This document shows positions 35,462 to 43,831 of a stretch of DNA of 64,000 nucleotides, piece by piece. This stretch comes from Pseudovibrio ascidiaceicola. GTDB lineage: Bacteria > Pseudomonadota > Alphaproteobacteria > Rhizobiales > Stappiaceae. Position numbers and translations under genes: made by a program. The DNA lies in the NCBI RefSeq assembly GCF_900114245.1, contig NZ_FOSK01000011.1, positions 124,001-188,000 on the forward strand, given 5' to 3'. Each line of letters begins with the position of its first letter. The stretch's first letter is position 1. A model generated the notes under the pieces. That model did not search any database and was not told where the DNA came from. It saw only the letters and a list, made by a program, of their open reading frames with translations.

Positions 35462-36699
35462 CAGCAGGGCTCCAAACTTCTCGAGAACTTCTCCTCCAGA
35501 AAATCCAAACCGGGCGAGGCACTGAACCGGCGATGAACGCTTTCAAATGCATTGGTTCCAATGCGCTCTCGCTCAGAAGGGTGTGTGATCAGAAGCTGCA
35601 GTGCCTCTGATAAGGCTGAGATGTCTTCAGCAGGGCAAAGAAGGCCAGTTTCATTACTTTCAATGATCTCAGGAAGAGCAGATACCTCTGTTGAAATACA
35701 CGGCAACGCCATAGCTTGTGCTTCCATCACCACGTTCGGTAGACCGTCCCGGTCACCTGACTTTGAGACACGGCAGGCAAGAGCGAAAATATCGGCGTTT
35801 CCCATCTCTTCCAACACCAGCTTCCTCGGTTGGGCTCCCAGCCACGATATACGGTCATCCAAACCAAGTTGCACACCAAGGTCCTTGAGTGAACATGACA
35901 GCTCACCTCCACCAATGTGGGTGAAGTGCCAGTTCAGGTCCTTTGGAAGTTTGCTGAAAGCGTGCAGCAAGTTGTCATAACCCTTCTTGTCTACCAGTCG
36001 CCCGACGGAGATAATCCGAACGCCATCTGCTCCTGTTCCATCCCGTAACGTGGCAGGACGGGGAGCCTCAGGAAATCCGCAAAAATCGAGACCATGATAA
36101 ACAAGACTGATTTTGTCAGGTTCCTTGCAAAGTGAACGCAGATAAACAAGGTTTGCTTTGGTGCAGGTTACTCCCCAGGCAGCATCAGTAAGTTTTGCCT
36201 CAAGCTCCCATCGCTCCGTGGTCCATATGTCTTTTGCATGGGCGGAAAACGACCAGCGACGATCAGAAAGCAAAGCTGCATAGCGTGCAACCGTGCAAGG
36301 ACTGTGGAGGTAGTGCGTGTGTATCCAAATCACATCCTCTGGCAACTCATGAGCCATCACGCAAGCTTGCCCCCATCGGCGGAAGCGTTCAGCATTTTTT
36401 TTGTGTTTCAGATCGTTCTCAAAGCATGCTCTGGCGGATGCGTATGTCGGTTGTTTTTTCGCCCATGCCATAGCTTTCTGGACACGAGGAGGATCATCCT
36501 TGAGATACTCGGTAAGGTAAAGCACATCGGAAGTGATCTTTTCGTGGACGTCATGCACATAGGGATCATAAGGGTGACGCAGCGCAACAATGAGCTGACC
36601 TATCCCACGCTCCTGTAGGCCATAAATCTCTTGGGCAATAAAGGTCTCGGAAAGACGGGGATACCCTTTAACAACCACAGCAATGCGTCCAGCTTCCAT
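35461..36699 (-). CDS. Family 4 glycosyltransferase
   Basis: The 412-residue protein resembles the colanic-acid/exopolysaccharide type of GT4 enzymes (N-terminal KGYPRLSETFIAQEI, a marker of the WcaL/EpsD-like group). The C-terminal donor domain has the segment ISVGRLVDKKGYDNLL and the motif DGLPNVVMEAQAMALPCIST, with an EAQA... type donor site in which the first Glu of E-x7-E is replaced by Asp (D-G-L-P-N-V-V-M-E). Such a change is common in this subgroup. It begins two bases after the upstream transferase gene. Role: adding a hexose to a lipid-linked or nucleotide-linked glycan is likely, by family. Confidence 0.88.
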   Translation of the reverse strand: MEAGRIAVVVKGYPRLSETFIAQEIYGLQERGIGQLIVALRHPYDPYVHDVHEKITSDVLYLTEYLKDDPPRVQKAMAWAKKQPTYASARACFENDLKHKKNAERFRRWGQACVMAHELPEDVIWIHTHYLHSPCTVARYAALLSDRRWSFSAHAKDIWTTERWELEAKLTDAAWGVTCTKANLVYLRSLCKEPDKISLVYHGLDFCGFPEAPRPATLRDGTGADGVRIISVGRLVDKKGYDNLLHAFSKLPKDLNWHFTHIGGGELSCSLKDLGVQLGLDDRISWLGAQPRKLVLEEMGNADIFALACRVSKSGDRDGLPNVVMEAQAMALPCISTEVSALPEIIESNETGLLCPAEDISALSEALQLLITHPSERERIGTNAFESVHRRFSASPGLDFLEEKFSRSLEPC

Positions 36700-36701
36700 C
36701 G

Positions 36702-37943
36702 TTACCCCGCATTATATGTGAGTTTGACATCGCCACGTGAACCAAGACGTTGTGATAGCTGCTGCTCACGCATGCCAAGAATCTCAGCAGTTCGCAGATT
36801 GATAATATCCAATCCGCCCAGATAGTTTTCTGAATGGGCGTGAGATGGCGGTGCGATAAACGGAAGGTTCGCCAATGCTTTCACCATCAGCTCAACACTT
36901 GGGTATGAGTCAATCGGAAGCATCTGCGCAAGGCCCAGTCGCTGGGCTTGCTCTGCTCGAATAGCCTGCTCTCTGCGTGGCACCACACGTGGAACCAGAA
37001 GGGCTGGATTATCAAAGGAGAGGATCTCGCAAAACGTGTTGTATCCCCCCATGCCGATCACTGCAGTTGCATTGGCCATGTAAGGTTCAATTTCGGGGGT
37101 AAATCGCAGGATCTCAACATCCCGTAAATGAGATGCACGCGTTGAAAACGCTTCCACATCTGCCTTGCTCATGAAGGGGCCAAGGACAATGAGAGCTGGG
37201 AATAAGGGGCGCAAACGTGCCTCATAGGCCCGTATGACCCAATCGACAAGCTCAACACCGTCACCGCCACCGCCCGGGGTCACCAATACATAAGGGGCAC
37301 CATCAAAGGGCGCTGTGAAATCCTGAGCTGAACTTGGCATTGACCGGCGCAGGTAGCCAGTAAAGAGTGTCTTTTCAATCACAGACTGGTCAAAGCCAAG
37401 CCCATCCAATGGATTGTTCATCACTGAAGGGCCGTAAACCCAGATCTCATCATAAAGATCATTAAGGGCAGGGTAGGCGCGTTTGCGAAGCCACTCCTCC
37501 TTCAGAACGTGCGGGTCATCCATCACGTCACGAAGACCCAAAACCAGCCGCGTTTTTTGCCCCTTGAGGTATTGAAGCGAAGGCAAAACTTCGCCGCGCA
37601 GCCCAAGTGGCTCCTTATCGACGATGAAGATGTCAGGCTTAAACACCTTGGCTGTGTGCTCGATGATCGAAGATCGGATGGCGATCGTCTCGTTGATATC
37701 AAGCTGTAGCGACAGCGAAGTGTATTCACCACTGCGTAGTTTGATCACGCCCGGAATACGGACAAAGTCGACCCGAGAGCGAAACTCAAAACTACCAATG
37801 ATGGGAGATCCTGAAAGGATGAGGACGGACATTTCCGGGAAGGAGCCAACCAAAGATTGTGCGATTGTGCGGCACCGCCGCAGATGGCCCAATCCAAAGG
37901 TGTCATGGCTATAAATCAGAATTTTTGGCGTCATTACCGTCAT
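36702..37943 (-). CDS. MurG-like glycosyltransferase (COG4671 type), first gene of the glycan operon
   Basis: I chose the ATG at 37943 (MTVMTPKILIYSHD), with AAGAAG just upstream, giving 413 residues. The frame is open to 38012, but that extension is basic and lacks the fold. The N-terminal domain has YSHDTFGLGHLRRCRTIAQSL, the characteristic GLGHxRR motif, and the C-terminal domain has LVTPGGGGDGVELVDWVI and AVIGMGGYNTFCEILSF. It matches the COG4671 predicted glycosyltransferase group. It is the promoter-proximal gene of a run of five genes on the minus strand and lies divergent from the ABC transporter-like gene at 38191. Confidence 0.87.
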   Translation of the reverse strand: MTVMTPKILIYSHDTFGLGHLRRCRTIAQSLVGSFPEMSVLILSGSPIIGSFEFRSRVDFVRIPGVIKLRSGEYTSLSLQLDINETIAIRSSIIEHTAKVFKPDIFIVDKEPLGLRGEVLPSLQYLKGQKTRLVLGLRDVMDDPHVLKEEWLRKRAYPALNDLYDEIWVYGPSVMNNPLDGLGFDQSVIEKTLFTGYLRRSMPSSAQDFTAPFDGAPYVLVTPGGGGDGVELVDWVIRAYEARLRPLFPALIVLGPFMSKADVEAFSTRASHLRDVEILRFTPEIEPYMANATAVIGMGGYNTFCEILSFDNPALLVPRVVPRREQAIRAEQAQRLGLAQMLPIDSYPSVELMVKALANLPFIAPPSHAHSENYLGGLDIINLRTAEILGMREQQLSQRLGSRGDVKLTYNAG

Positions 37944-38190
37944 GCGCTTCTTATTCCATCTGCTGCGCATAAACCTCAGCATCAGATCAGTTTGGCGGAG
38001 GAGGGCCACCAATCAACGGTCAAACCTGCTTTGTTGCGTTTAAACGCCAAAGTAGTACCCCCATAAATCCAAGGGATCTGGCGGGTTTATGCCGTTTTTT
38101 AAGATCTTGAAGCGTAAGATTCCCTTGCGTCAGTTAGAGCGTAAATCGCATCGCCTTAGTTTGGGTTAGCCTGATCTGAGCTTAATCGGA
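37944..38190. other. Divergent intergenic control region
   Basis: These 247 bases separate the first glycosyltransferase gene (minus) from the ABC transporter-like gene (plus) and must hold both promoters. I see no coding capacity, no strong terminator and no confident promoter. A short GATCT/AGATC inverted repeat flanks a T-rich stretch near 38080-38107. Confidence 0.4.
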
Positions 38191-40788
38191 GTGGACATGG
38201 AAAAATCGCTTTTCCAATTCATCTGGAAGAACTCATCCCGCTATCAAGTGGCGATTCTTCTAGTCACCATATTGTCCTATCCGGTGAGTTACATCCTGCT
38301 GGATCTACCTAAGACAATTACCAATGAAGCAATTCAGGGTAGCAATTTCCCAGTAGAACTTTTCGGAGTGCAACTCGGGCAGATTCAGTATCTGGCGGTG
38401 CTGTGTATTTTGTTTTTGGTTCTTGTTGTTGTTAGCAACTGCATCAAACTCTACCTCAATGTCTACAAGGGTAGACTGGGTGAGAGGATGCTACGCCAGT
38501 TGCGGTTTGAGCTGTTTCAGCGCGTACTTCGCTTCCGCCTGCCTCACTTTAAGAAGGTCAGCTCCGGCGAGATCATACCAATGATTACCGCCGAGGTCGA
38601 GGATGTTGGTGGTTTTGTTGGCGAGGCCTTCGCTTTGCCTGCCTATCAGGGCGGCATGCTAGTCGTTCAGGTCGGCTTTATTTTCATGCAGGACCCGCTG
38701 CTTGGGCTGGCCGCAATCTCCCTTTACCCGGTGCAGGGATACATCATTCCCAAGCTTCAGCAGAAGGTGGTTCGCCTGTCTCGCCAGCGTGTGAAGAATG
38801 TGCGCGTGATCGCTGACAAGGTTGGAGAGAGCATCTCCGGTATCTCCGAGATTCATAGCAACGACACCTCGGCGTGGCACTCGGCAGACCTCTCAGATAG
38901 GCTTTATCGGAACTTCCGCATCCGCTTTGATATCTACAATCGCAAGTATTTCATCAAGTTCGTCAATAACTTCATGAACCAACTGACGCCGTTTTTCTTC
39001 TACTTTATCGGTGGCTATCTGGTCATCAAAGGACAGCTCAGCATCGGTGCGCTGATCGCGGTGATTGCAGCCTACAAGGATCTGGCAGGTCCATGGAAAG
39101 AGCTGTTGGCCTACTACCAGATGACGGCGGATGTTTCAGTCAAATACCAGACGGTGGTTGAGAACTTCGATCCACCTGATCTTTACGACAAACAACGCCT
39201 GCTTGATGATGAATCTCTGGTACTCAAAGGCCCTCTCACATTAGACAAACTCGGGCTTTCAGGAGTAGGGACCGGGCAGGAAGTACATGGCGTTTCACTT
39301 AAGGTTGAACCGGGTAAACCACTAGCCATATCTGGTGTGGACGGTTCTGGGCGTGCTGAACTATTGCAGATGGCAGCTGGATTGCTGAGCCCCACGTCAG
39401 GGTCGGTCAGCGTCAACCAAACCAGTTTTGAGAACATGTCGGAGTCCACGCTAGGCCGGCAGATCGCTTATGTTGGTGGACACTTGCATGTCTGGACTGG
39501 GACAATTCGTGATAATCTGTTCTATGGGTTGCGTCACCGACCTCAGGAAAAGGTCGAGTACGAAGGCAGTGATTTGAGAAAGCGGCAGCGCCAGTTGAAA
39601 GAAGCTGCAATGACGCTAAACCCATATTTTGATTTGAAAGCGCGTTGGGAAGATTACGAGTTGGCCGATGCCGGTTCCATGCAGGAGTTGGAAGACAAGG
39701 CCCTCGAGCTTTGTAAACTCGCAGGTTTCTCGCGTGATCTTTATCTTTTGGGTGTCGAGACAGTTATAAACCCAACCGAGACAGAAGAACTCAATGGCGG
39801 CCTCATGCCCAAACTGGTTGAGGCGCGCAAAGCTTTGCGTGAGAAAATCCAGAATGATGTGAAACTCCAGAACCTCGTCGAGTTCTGGGACCCAGAAAAA
39901 TTCAACATGTCCGCCAATTTGGCGCAAAACCTGTTCTTTGCTAGCCCCAAAGAACACTTCATGACCATTGAGCATGTCCCGAATGACCCGCAGATTTCAG
40001 CTTTTCTAAAAGAGACCGGCTTCGATGTTCTCCTGACGGACATCGGACTGCAAATTGCGAAGACCATGGTCGAGCTGTTTGCTGATGTGAGTGCAGACAG
40101 TGAGTTGTTGAACAGGTACTCCTTCATTAGCCGTGAGGATCTGCCGGAATTCGCCCGCATAGTGAATGAGCAAAAAGGCGAACAGCGGCGTAAACGGCTC
40201 AAAGATGTAGACCGGGCTCGTTTGATTGCATTGGCACTCAAACTCATCCCTGCCAAACACCGTCTTGGTGTTCTGGATGATGATATGCGCGATAAGGTCG
40301 TCGCAGCGCGAGCAAAATTCATGGAAACAGTGGGCAGAGACAATGAGCGGTTCGAGTTCTTCGATCCAGACACCTATCTCACCACGCTGAGCATCGAGGA
40401 CAATCTGGTCTTCGGTCATGCAAGGTTGGATCGCAGAGATGCCCGACAGAAAATACAACAAGTCCTGCAAGAGCTTGTGCGAGAGCGAGACCTGATCGGC
40501 CCAATCCGCCGTGCTGCCTTTGACTATCAGGTGGGCGTTGCTGGGGCGAAGTTATCCTCCCATCAGCGCAGATTGATCTGTTTGGTTCGTGCTCTGTTGA
40601 AAAATGCGCACATCTACGTTCTGGATGAGACTGCAAACAGCGTGAGCGAAACGGATAAGACCCTGCGCGAAGACCTCAGGAAGCTCATGTCTGATAAAAT
40701 TCTCATGTTTGGAGTAAGTAATGAAAGCGTTGCTGAGGAGTTTTCTACGACGGTTCACCTAGAAAATGGGAGGGTTATCGAAAGATAG
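38191..40788 (+). CDS. ABC exporter-like protein with degenerate, internally expanded ATPase domain
   Basis: The 865-residue protein starts with a six-helix ABC exporter membrane domain (residues 1-320). The ATPase domain is abnormal. Walker A reads GVDGSGRA (382-389), with the usual Lys replaced by Arg and the following Ser/Thr by Ala. The Q-loop Gln is absent (YVGGHLHVW). A weak signature LNGGL sits at 534-538. About 250 extra residues follow before the last helical subdomain, in which the signature is LSSHQ (788-792), Walker B is IYVLDE (808-813, Asp812 and Glu813 kept) and the H-loop His is missing (SNES). The xNLxF motif recurs at 441-445, 580-583 and 738-741, which suggests duplication of the helical subdomain. 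ATP hydrolysis is doubtful. It is divergent from the glycan operon. Confidence 0.85.
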   Translation: MDMEKSLFQFIWKNSSRYQVAILLVTILSYPVSYILLDLPKTITNEAIQGSNFPVELFGVQLGQIQYLAVLCILFLVLVVVSNCIKLYLNVYKGRLGERMLRQLRFELFQRVLRFRLPHFKKVSSGEIIPMITAEVEDVGGFVGEAFALPAYQGGMLVVQVGFIFMQDPLLGLAAISLYPVQGYIIPKLQQKVVRLSRQRVKNVRVIADKVGESISGISEIHSNDTSAWHSADLSDRLYRNFRIRFDIYNRKYFIKFVNNFMNQLTPFFFYFIGGYLVIKGQLSIGALIAVIAAYKDLAGPWKELLAYYQMTADVSVKYQTVVENFDPPDLYDKQRLLDDESLVLKGPLTLDKLGLSGVGTGQEVHGVSLKVEPGKPLAISGVDGSGRAELLQMAAGLLSPTSGSVSVNQTSFENMSESTLGRQIAYVGGHLHVWTGTIRDNLFYGLRHRPQEKVEYEGSDLRKRQRQLKEAAMTLNPYFDLKARWEDYELADAGSMQELEDKALELCKLAGFSRDLYLLGVETVINPTETEELNGGLMPKLVEARKALREKIQNDVKLQNLVEFWDPEKFNMSANLAQNLFFASPKEHFMTIEHVPNDPQISAFLKETGFDVLLTDIGLQIAKTMVELFADVSADSELLNRYSFISREDLPEFARIVNEQKGEQRRKRLKDVDRARLIALALKLIPAKHRLGVLDDDMRDKVVAARAKFMETVGRDNERFEFFDPDTYLTTLSIEDNLVFGHARLDRRDARQKIQQVLQELVRERDLIGPIRRAAFDYQVGVAGAKLSSHQRRLICLVRALLKNAHIYVLDETANSVSETDKTLREDLRKLMSDKILMFGVSNESVAEEFSTTVHLENGRVIER

Positions 40789-40822
40789 TCTTGGGAACTA
40801 TGGTGAAACAAAGGCGAGATGA

Positions 40823-40838
40823 TGTGAGCTGTAACACA
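40823..40838. promoter_or_regulatory. CRP-like palindrome upstream of the cyclic-nucleotide-binding gene
   Basis: TGTGAGCTGTAACACA matches the CRP consensus TGTGA-N6-TCACA at 9 of 10 half-site positions. It lies 50 bases before the GTG of the cyclic-nucleotide-binding gene. About two such matches are expected by chance in a window of this size, so confidence is low. Confidence 0.3.
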
Positions 40839-40888
40839 GTTTGCTGGGAGAACTTCAGCTATGCTCATCAAGTTATTGGGAGTGAAAT

Positions 40889-41329
40889 GTGACTATTGAT
40901 GCAGAAGTCCAAGCTTTAAGCCGAGTCCCTCTCTTTCAGGGGTTGGAACCAAGCAAACTGCGTCTTCTTGCGTTCATCAGTGATCGCATGGAGTTTCAGG
41001 ATGGAGAGCATTTGTGCCATCAGGGAGATGATGGTGACAGTGCATTTGTTGTCCTTTCCGGTGAAGTTGCTGTGTTTGTTGATGAAAATGAGGTTGCACG
41101 GGTCGGTCAATATGCCATCATTGGCGAAATTGCGATCCTGTGTGATGTCCCAAGAACAGCGACCTTACGGTCAGTGGGGACAACTCACATTTTGGCAATA
41201 TCAAAAGACGATTTTTTGAAGCTCATCGCAGAGTTTCCGAAAGTTTCACTCGAGATTATGCGTGTATTGGCGTTGCGATTGGAAAAAACGACCAGAGAAC
41301 TTGCGCAGGCACGCCCTGCGTCCACTTGA
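40889..41329 (+). CDS. Stand-alone cyclic-nucleotide-binding domain protein
   Basis: The 146-residue protein is a single cNMP-binding domain with no DNA-binding helix-turn-helix and no catalytic domain. The beta-roll starts at about residue 10 (SRVPLFQGLEPSKL). The phosphate-binding cassette GEIAILCDVPRTATL (residues 79-93) keeps Gly79, Glu80 and Arg89, so cAMP or cGMP binding is plausible. The C-terminal helix ends in a short polar tail. It starts with GTG preceded by GGGAG and lies 100 bases after the ABC-like gene and 13 bases before the metallohydrolase. It probably acts as a regulatory subunit for a neighbour. Confidence 0.87.
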   Translation: MTIDAEVQALSRVPLFQGLEPSKLRLLAFISDRMEFQDGEHLCHQGDDGDSAFVVLSGEVAVFVDENEVARVGQYAIIGEIAILCDVPRTATLRSVGTTHILAISKDDFLKLIAEFPKVSLEIMRVLALRLEKTTRELAQARPAST

Positions 41330-41342
41330 AAGGCCGGATTAC

Positions 41343-42164
41343 TTGAACGAGTTTTCGCTTAAAATTTGGGGTGTTCGCGGTTCAACAGCTGCAGCTGGTC
41401 CCGAAACTCTTAGATATGGCGGAGAAACAACCTGCTTCGAAGTTCGGGCGGGGGATGTTCTGTTGATGGTTGATTGTGGTTCTGGCGCTCGGAACCTTGG
41501 CAGCGAAATGATGAAGGGTAAAAACCGAGATATCGACCTGCTCTTCACCCACACGCATCTGGATCATATCTGCGGTCTTCCTTTCTTCGAACCTGCCTAT
41601 GACCCAAGCTTCCGTATTAATGCCATGGCCGGCCATTTTAATGACCCGTGTGATTTGAAGGACATTATCTGTCGGATCATGTCACCCCCTATTTTCCCGG
41701 TAGGGGCGAACACGCTAAGTGCTGTTTCCTTTAAAAGTTTCAAGGCAGGGGACACCCTGAAGAAAGACAATGGGCTGATAATCAAAACTGTTGCGCTAAA
41801 CCATCCTGGCGGTGCCTGTGGCTACCGGATGGAGTTCAATGGTAAGTCCATGTGCATTATCACAGATCACGAAATGGGGAGCGAATCTCACGATGCAGCT
41901 GTCCTAGAGTTTATCCGTGATGCAGATGTTGTGATCCAGGATGGGATGTACACCTGTGCCGAATACCCTAAGTATAAGGGTTGGGGACATTCCACATGGG
42001 AGCATGTGGTCGGAATATGCCAGCGCGCCAACGTGAAAACGCCCGTGATTTTTCATCACGATCCGCGTCGCACGGATGATGAACTGGACGAGATAGGTTT
42101 GGCTGCCCAGCAGATGCATCCACGAGCAATCGTGGCCTCTGAAGGGATGGTGTTCAAACCTTAA
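41343..42164 (+). CDS. Metallo-beta-lactamase-fold hydrolase
   Basis: I chose the TTG at 41343 (product starts LNEFSLKIWGVRGS), with AAAGG about 9 bases upstream; earlier codons overlap the binding-domain gene. This gives 273 residues. The metal site is THTHLDH (His70, His72, Asp74, His75), with His154 (LNHPGG), Asp175 (ITDHE) and His238/239 (FHHDP) as further ligands, so both metal sites look complete. The GVRGS...RYGGETTC opening matches a group of MBL-fold enzymes related to RNase Z, PhnP and class II cyclic phosphodiesterases. Between a cNMP-binding gene and a cyclase gene, cyclic-nucleotide phosphodiesterase is an attractive but unproven role. Confidence 0.85.
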   Translation: MNEFSLKIWGVRGSTAAAGPETLRYGGETTCFEVRAGDVLLMVDCGSGARNLGSEMMKGKNRDIDLLFTHTHLDHICGLPFFEPAYDPSFRINAMAGHFNDPCDLKDIICRIMSPPIFPVGANTLSAVSFKSFKAGDTLKKDNGLIIKTVALNHPGGACGYRMEFNGKSMCIITDHEMGSESHDAAVLEFIRDADVVIQDGMYTCAEYPKYKGWGHSTWEHVVGICQRANVKTPVIFHHDPRRTDDELDEIGLAAQQMHPRAIVASEGMVFKP

Positions 42165-42250
42165 GTTCATTCACCCGTCGCTCGCAACAGATCTGATGAA
42201 ACTGCGAGCAAACCAGCAACACCTGTTGAATGGTGTGACGGGAGACAAGT

Positions 42251-43720
42251 GTGGCAGTTGGAAGTGGTCCAGAAAATTCCGATCCTTCAAAAAAGCGTGG
42301 ATCTGAGAAAAAGCCGGATGTGGACTTGAGCGAAAAGTTCCATGGCATCTCTTACCAGAAGAAAGCTGAACCTAACTTCTACCAGCAGCTGAAGCGCGGT
42401 GTTTTAGGGCCAAAAGCTCCGGAAGGGGACTTGCCTTTACGTGTACGTAGTGAAGTAGCGCGTCAGGAAGCGGCTTCTGAGCGACTGATTGGCATTGTCC
42501 AGCTCGGCGTCATCATCTTCTTCGCGGTTCTCTATGCCCTCGCTCCGAGGGCTGAAGGCACAATGGGTTTCAACTTCGTTCCCATCGCCTTTTCTTGTTA
42601 TCTTGTCTTTACGCTCATTCGAATTTACGTCTCTTTCAGGACCATACTGCCGGTCTGGTATCTGGTCTTGTCCATCATGGCAGATGTGGCACTTTTGGTT
42701 GGGCTGATATTCTCCTTCCACATCCAATACGCCCAGCACCCCACCTTCTATCTCAAAGCCCCGACCTTGATGTACTTGTTCCTGTTCATCGCTTTGAGAG
42801 CGCTCCGCTTTGATCCTCGGTATGTAATCCTCACTGGGGTCTTCGGCGCCCTGGGCTGGTTGGGGTTGGTGTTCTACGCTCTGACGTATCAGGGTGGCTC
42901 GACGCTCATCACTCGAAACTACATTGAGTATCTAACAGGCGAAGCGGTTCTCATCGGAGCCGAGCTGGACAAGTTGATCATCATTCTGTCAGTGACAGCG
43001 CTTCTTGCCCTTTCAATCTTTAGAGCTCGCCGTACCTTCTTCTCAGCCATTCGCCAAAAGAATGCGGTGAAAGACTTGAGCCGCTTTTTTACGCCGGAAG
43101 TTGCAAGTTCCATTGTGGAATCTGAAAGCAGGCTCATGGCTGGAACAGGAGAAATCCGGGACGTTGCCATCCTTCTTGTAGACATCCGGTCTTTCACAAA
43201 AACTGCCGCCAAATTGCCGCCAGAGACCACCATGCGTGTTCTGAGTCTCTATCAAAAGAAGGCTGCAAAGGCGATTTTGGGAGAGGGAGGCAAGATCGAC
43301 AAGTTCCTCGGTGATGGTATCCTCGCAACCTTTGGCGCTGTGTCAGACAGCGAAACATATGCGGCCGATGCGCTGCGTGCAGGTGTCGAGCTGGCTCACA
43401 TTCTGGAGGAAGAGTGCGCTGATCTTGAAGCCGCAGGCTGGCCCACAAAGTTTGAAGTTGGTGTAGGTGTGGCAGCAGGACCCGTCAGTGTTGGAGTTGT
43501 TGGAGTACGGGACCGATTGGAGTTCACGGTGATTGGTGACGCTGTAAACCGCGCAGCAAAGCTGGAAGCTGCCAACAAGGTTCAGGGCACCCGGTTCCTG
43601 ACGGATGGTGCAAGTTATTCCATGGCCCTACGACAAGGGTATAAGGGAAACATGATAGATTTAAAGTCTGAGTGTGTTGCGGGAATCAATGGAAAAGTAG
43701 ACCTTGTGGCTTTGGCGTGA
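42251..43720 (+). CDS. Six-helix membrane class III nucleotide cyclase
   Basis: The 489-residue protein has a basic N-terminal tail (about 75 residues), six membrane helices between residues 80 and 258, and a class III cyclase domain from about 300 to 485. Metal-binding aspartates are Asp311 (LLVDIRSFTK) and Asp355 (KFLGDGILATFG). Purine-binding Asp430 and catalytic Asn433 lie in GDAVNRAAKLE. The usual Arg four residues after the Asn is Lys437 here, a variant known in some proteobacterial cyclases. It starts with GTG and lies 86 bases after the metallohydrolase, on the same strand. Product is probably cAMP; cGMP cannot be excluded. The membrane part may sense a lipid or ion. Confidence 0.92.
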   Translation: MAVGSGPENSDPSKKRGSEKKPDVDLSEKFHGISYQKKAEPNFYQQLKRGVLGPKAPEGDLPLRVRSEVARQEAASERLIGIVQLGVIIFFAVLYALAPRAEGTMGFNFVPIAFSCYLVFTLIRIYVSFRTILPVWYLVLSIMADVALLVGLIFSFHIQYAQHPTFYLKAPTLMYLFLFIALRALRFDPRYVILTGVFGALGWLGLVFYALTYQGGSTLITRNYIEYLTGEAVLIGAELDKLIIILSVTALLALSIFRARRTFFSAIRQKNAVKDLSRFFTPEVASSIVESESRLMAGTGEIRDVAILLVDIRSFTKTAAKLPPETTMRVLSLYQKKAAKAILGEGGKIDKFLGDGILATFGAVSDSETYAADALRAGVELAHILEEECADLEAAGWPTKFEVGVGVAAGPVSVGVVGVRDRLEFTVIGDAVNRAAKLEAANKVQGTRFLTDGASYSMALRQGYKGNMIDLKSECVAGINGKVDLVALA

Positions 43721-43831
43721 GAATGATTTTCTCATGCCGACCCGCAATCCAGCATTTTGCTGCTTTCAAAGAATTTTGGCGGGAGCTTTGAAAGACAGCG
43801 GGGCAAACAAAATGAATCGGGATGGGATTCC

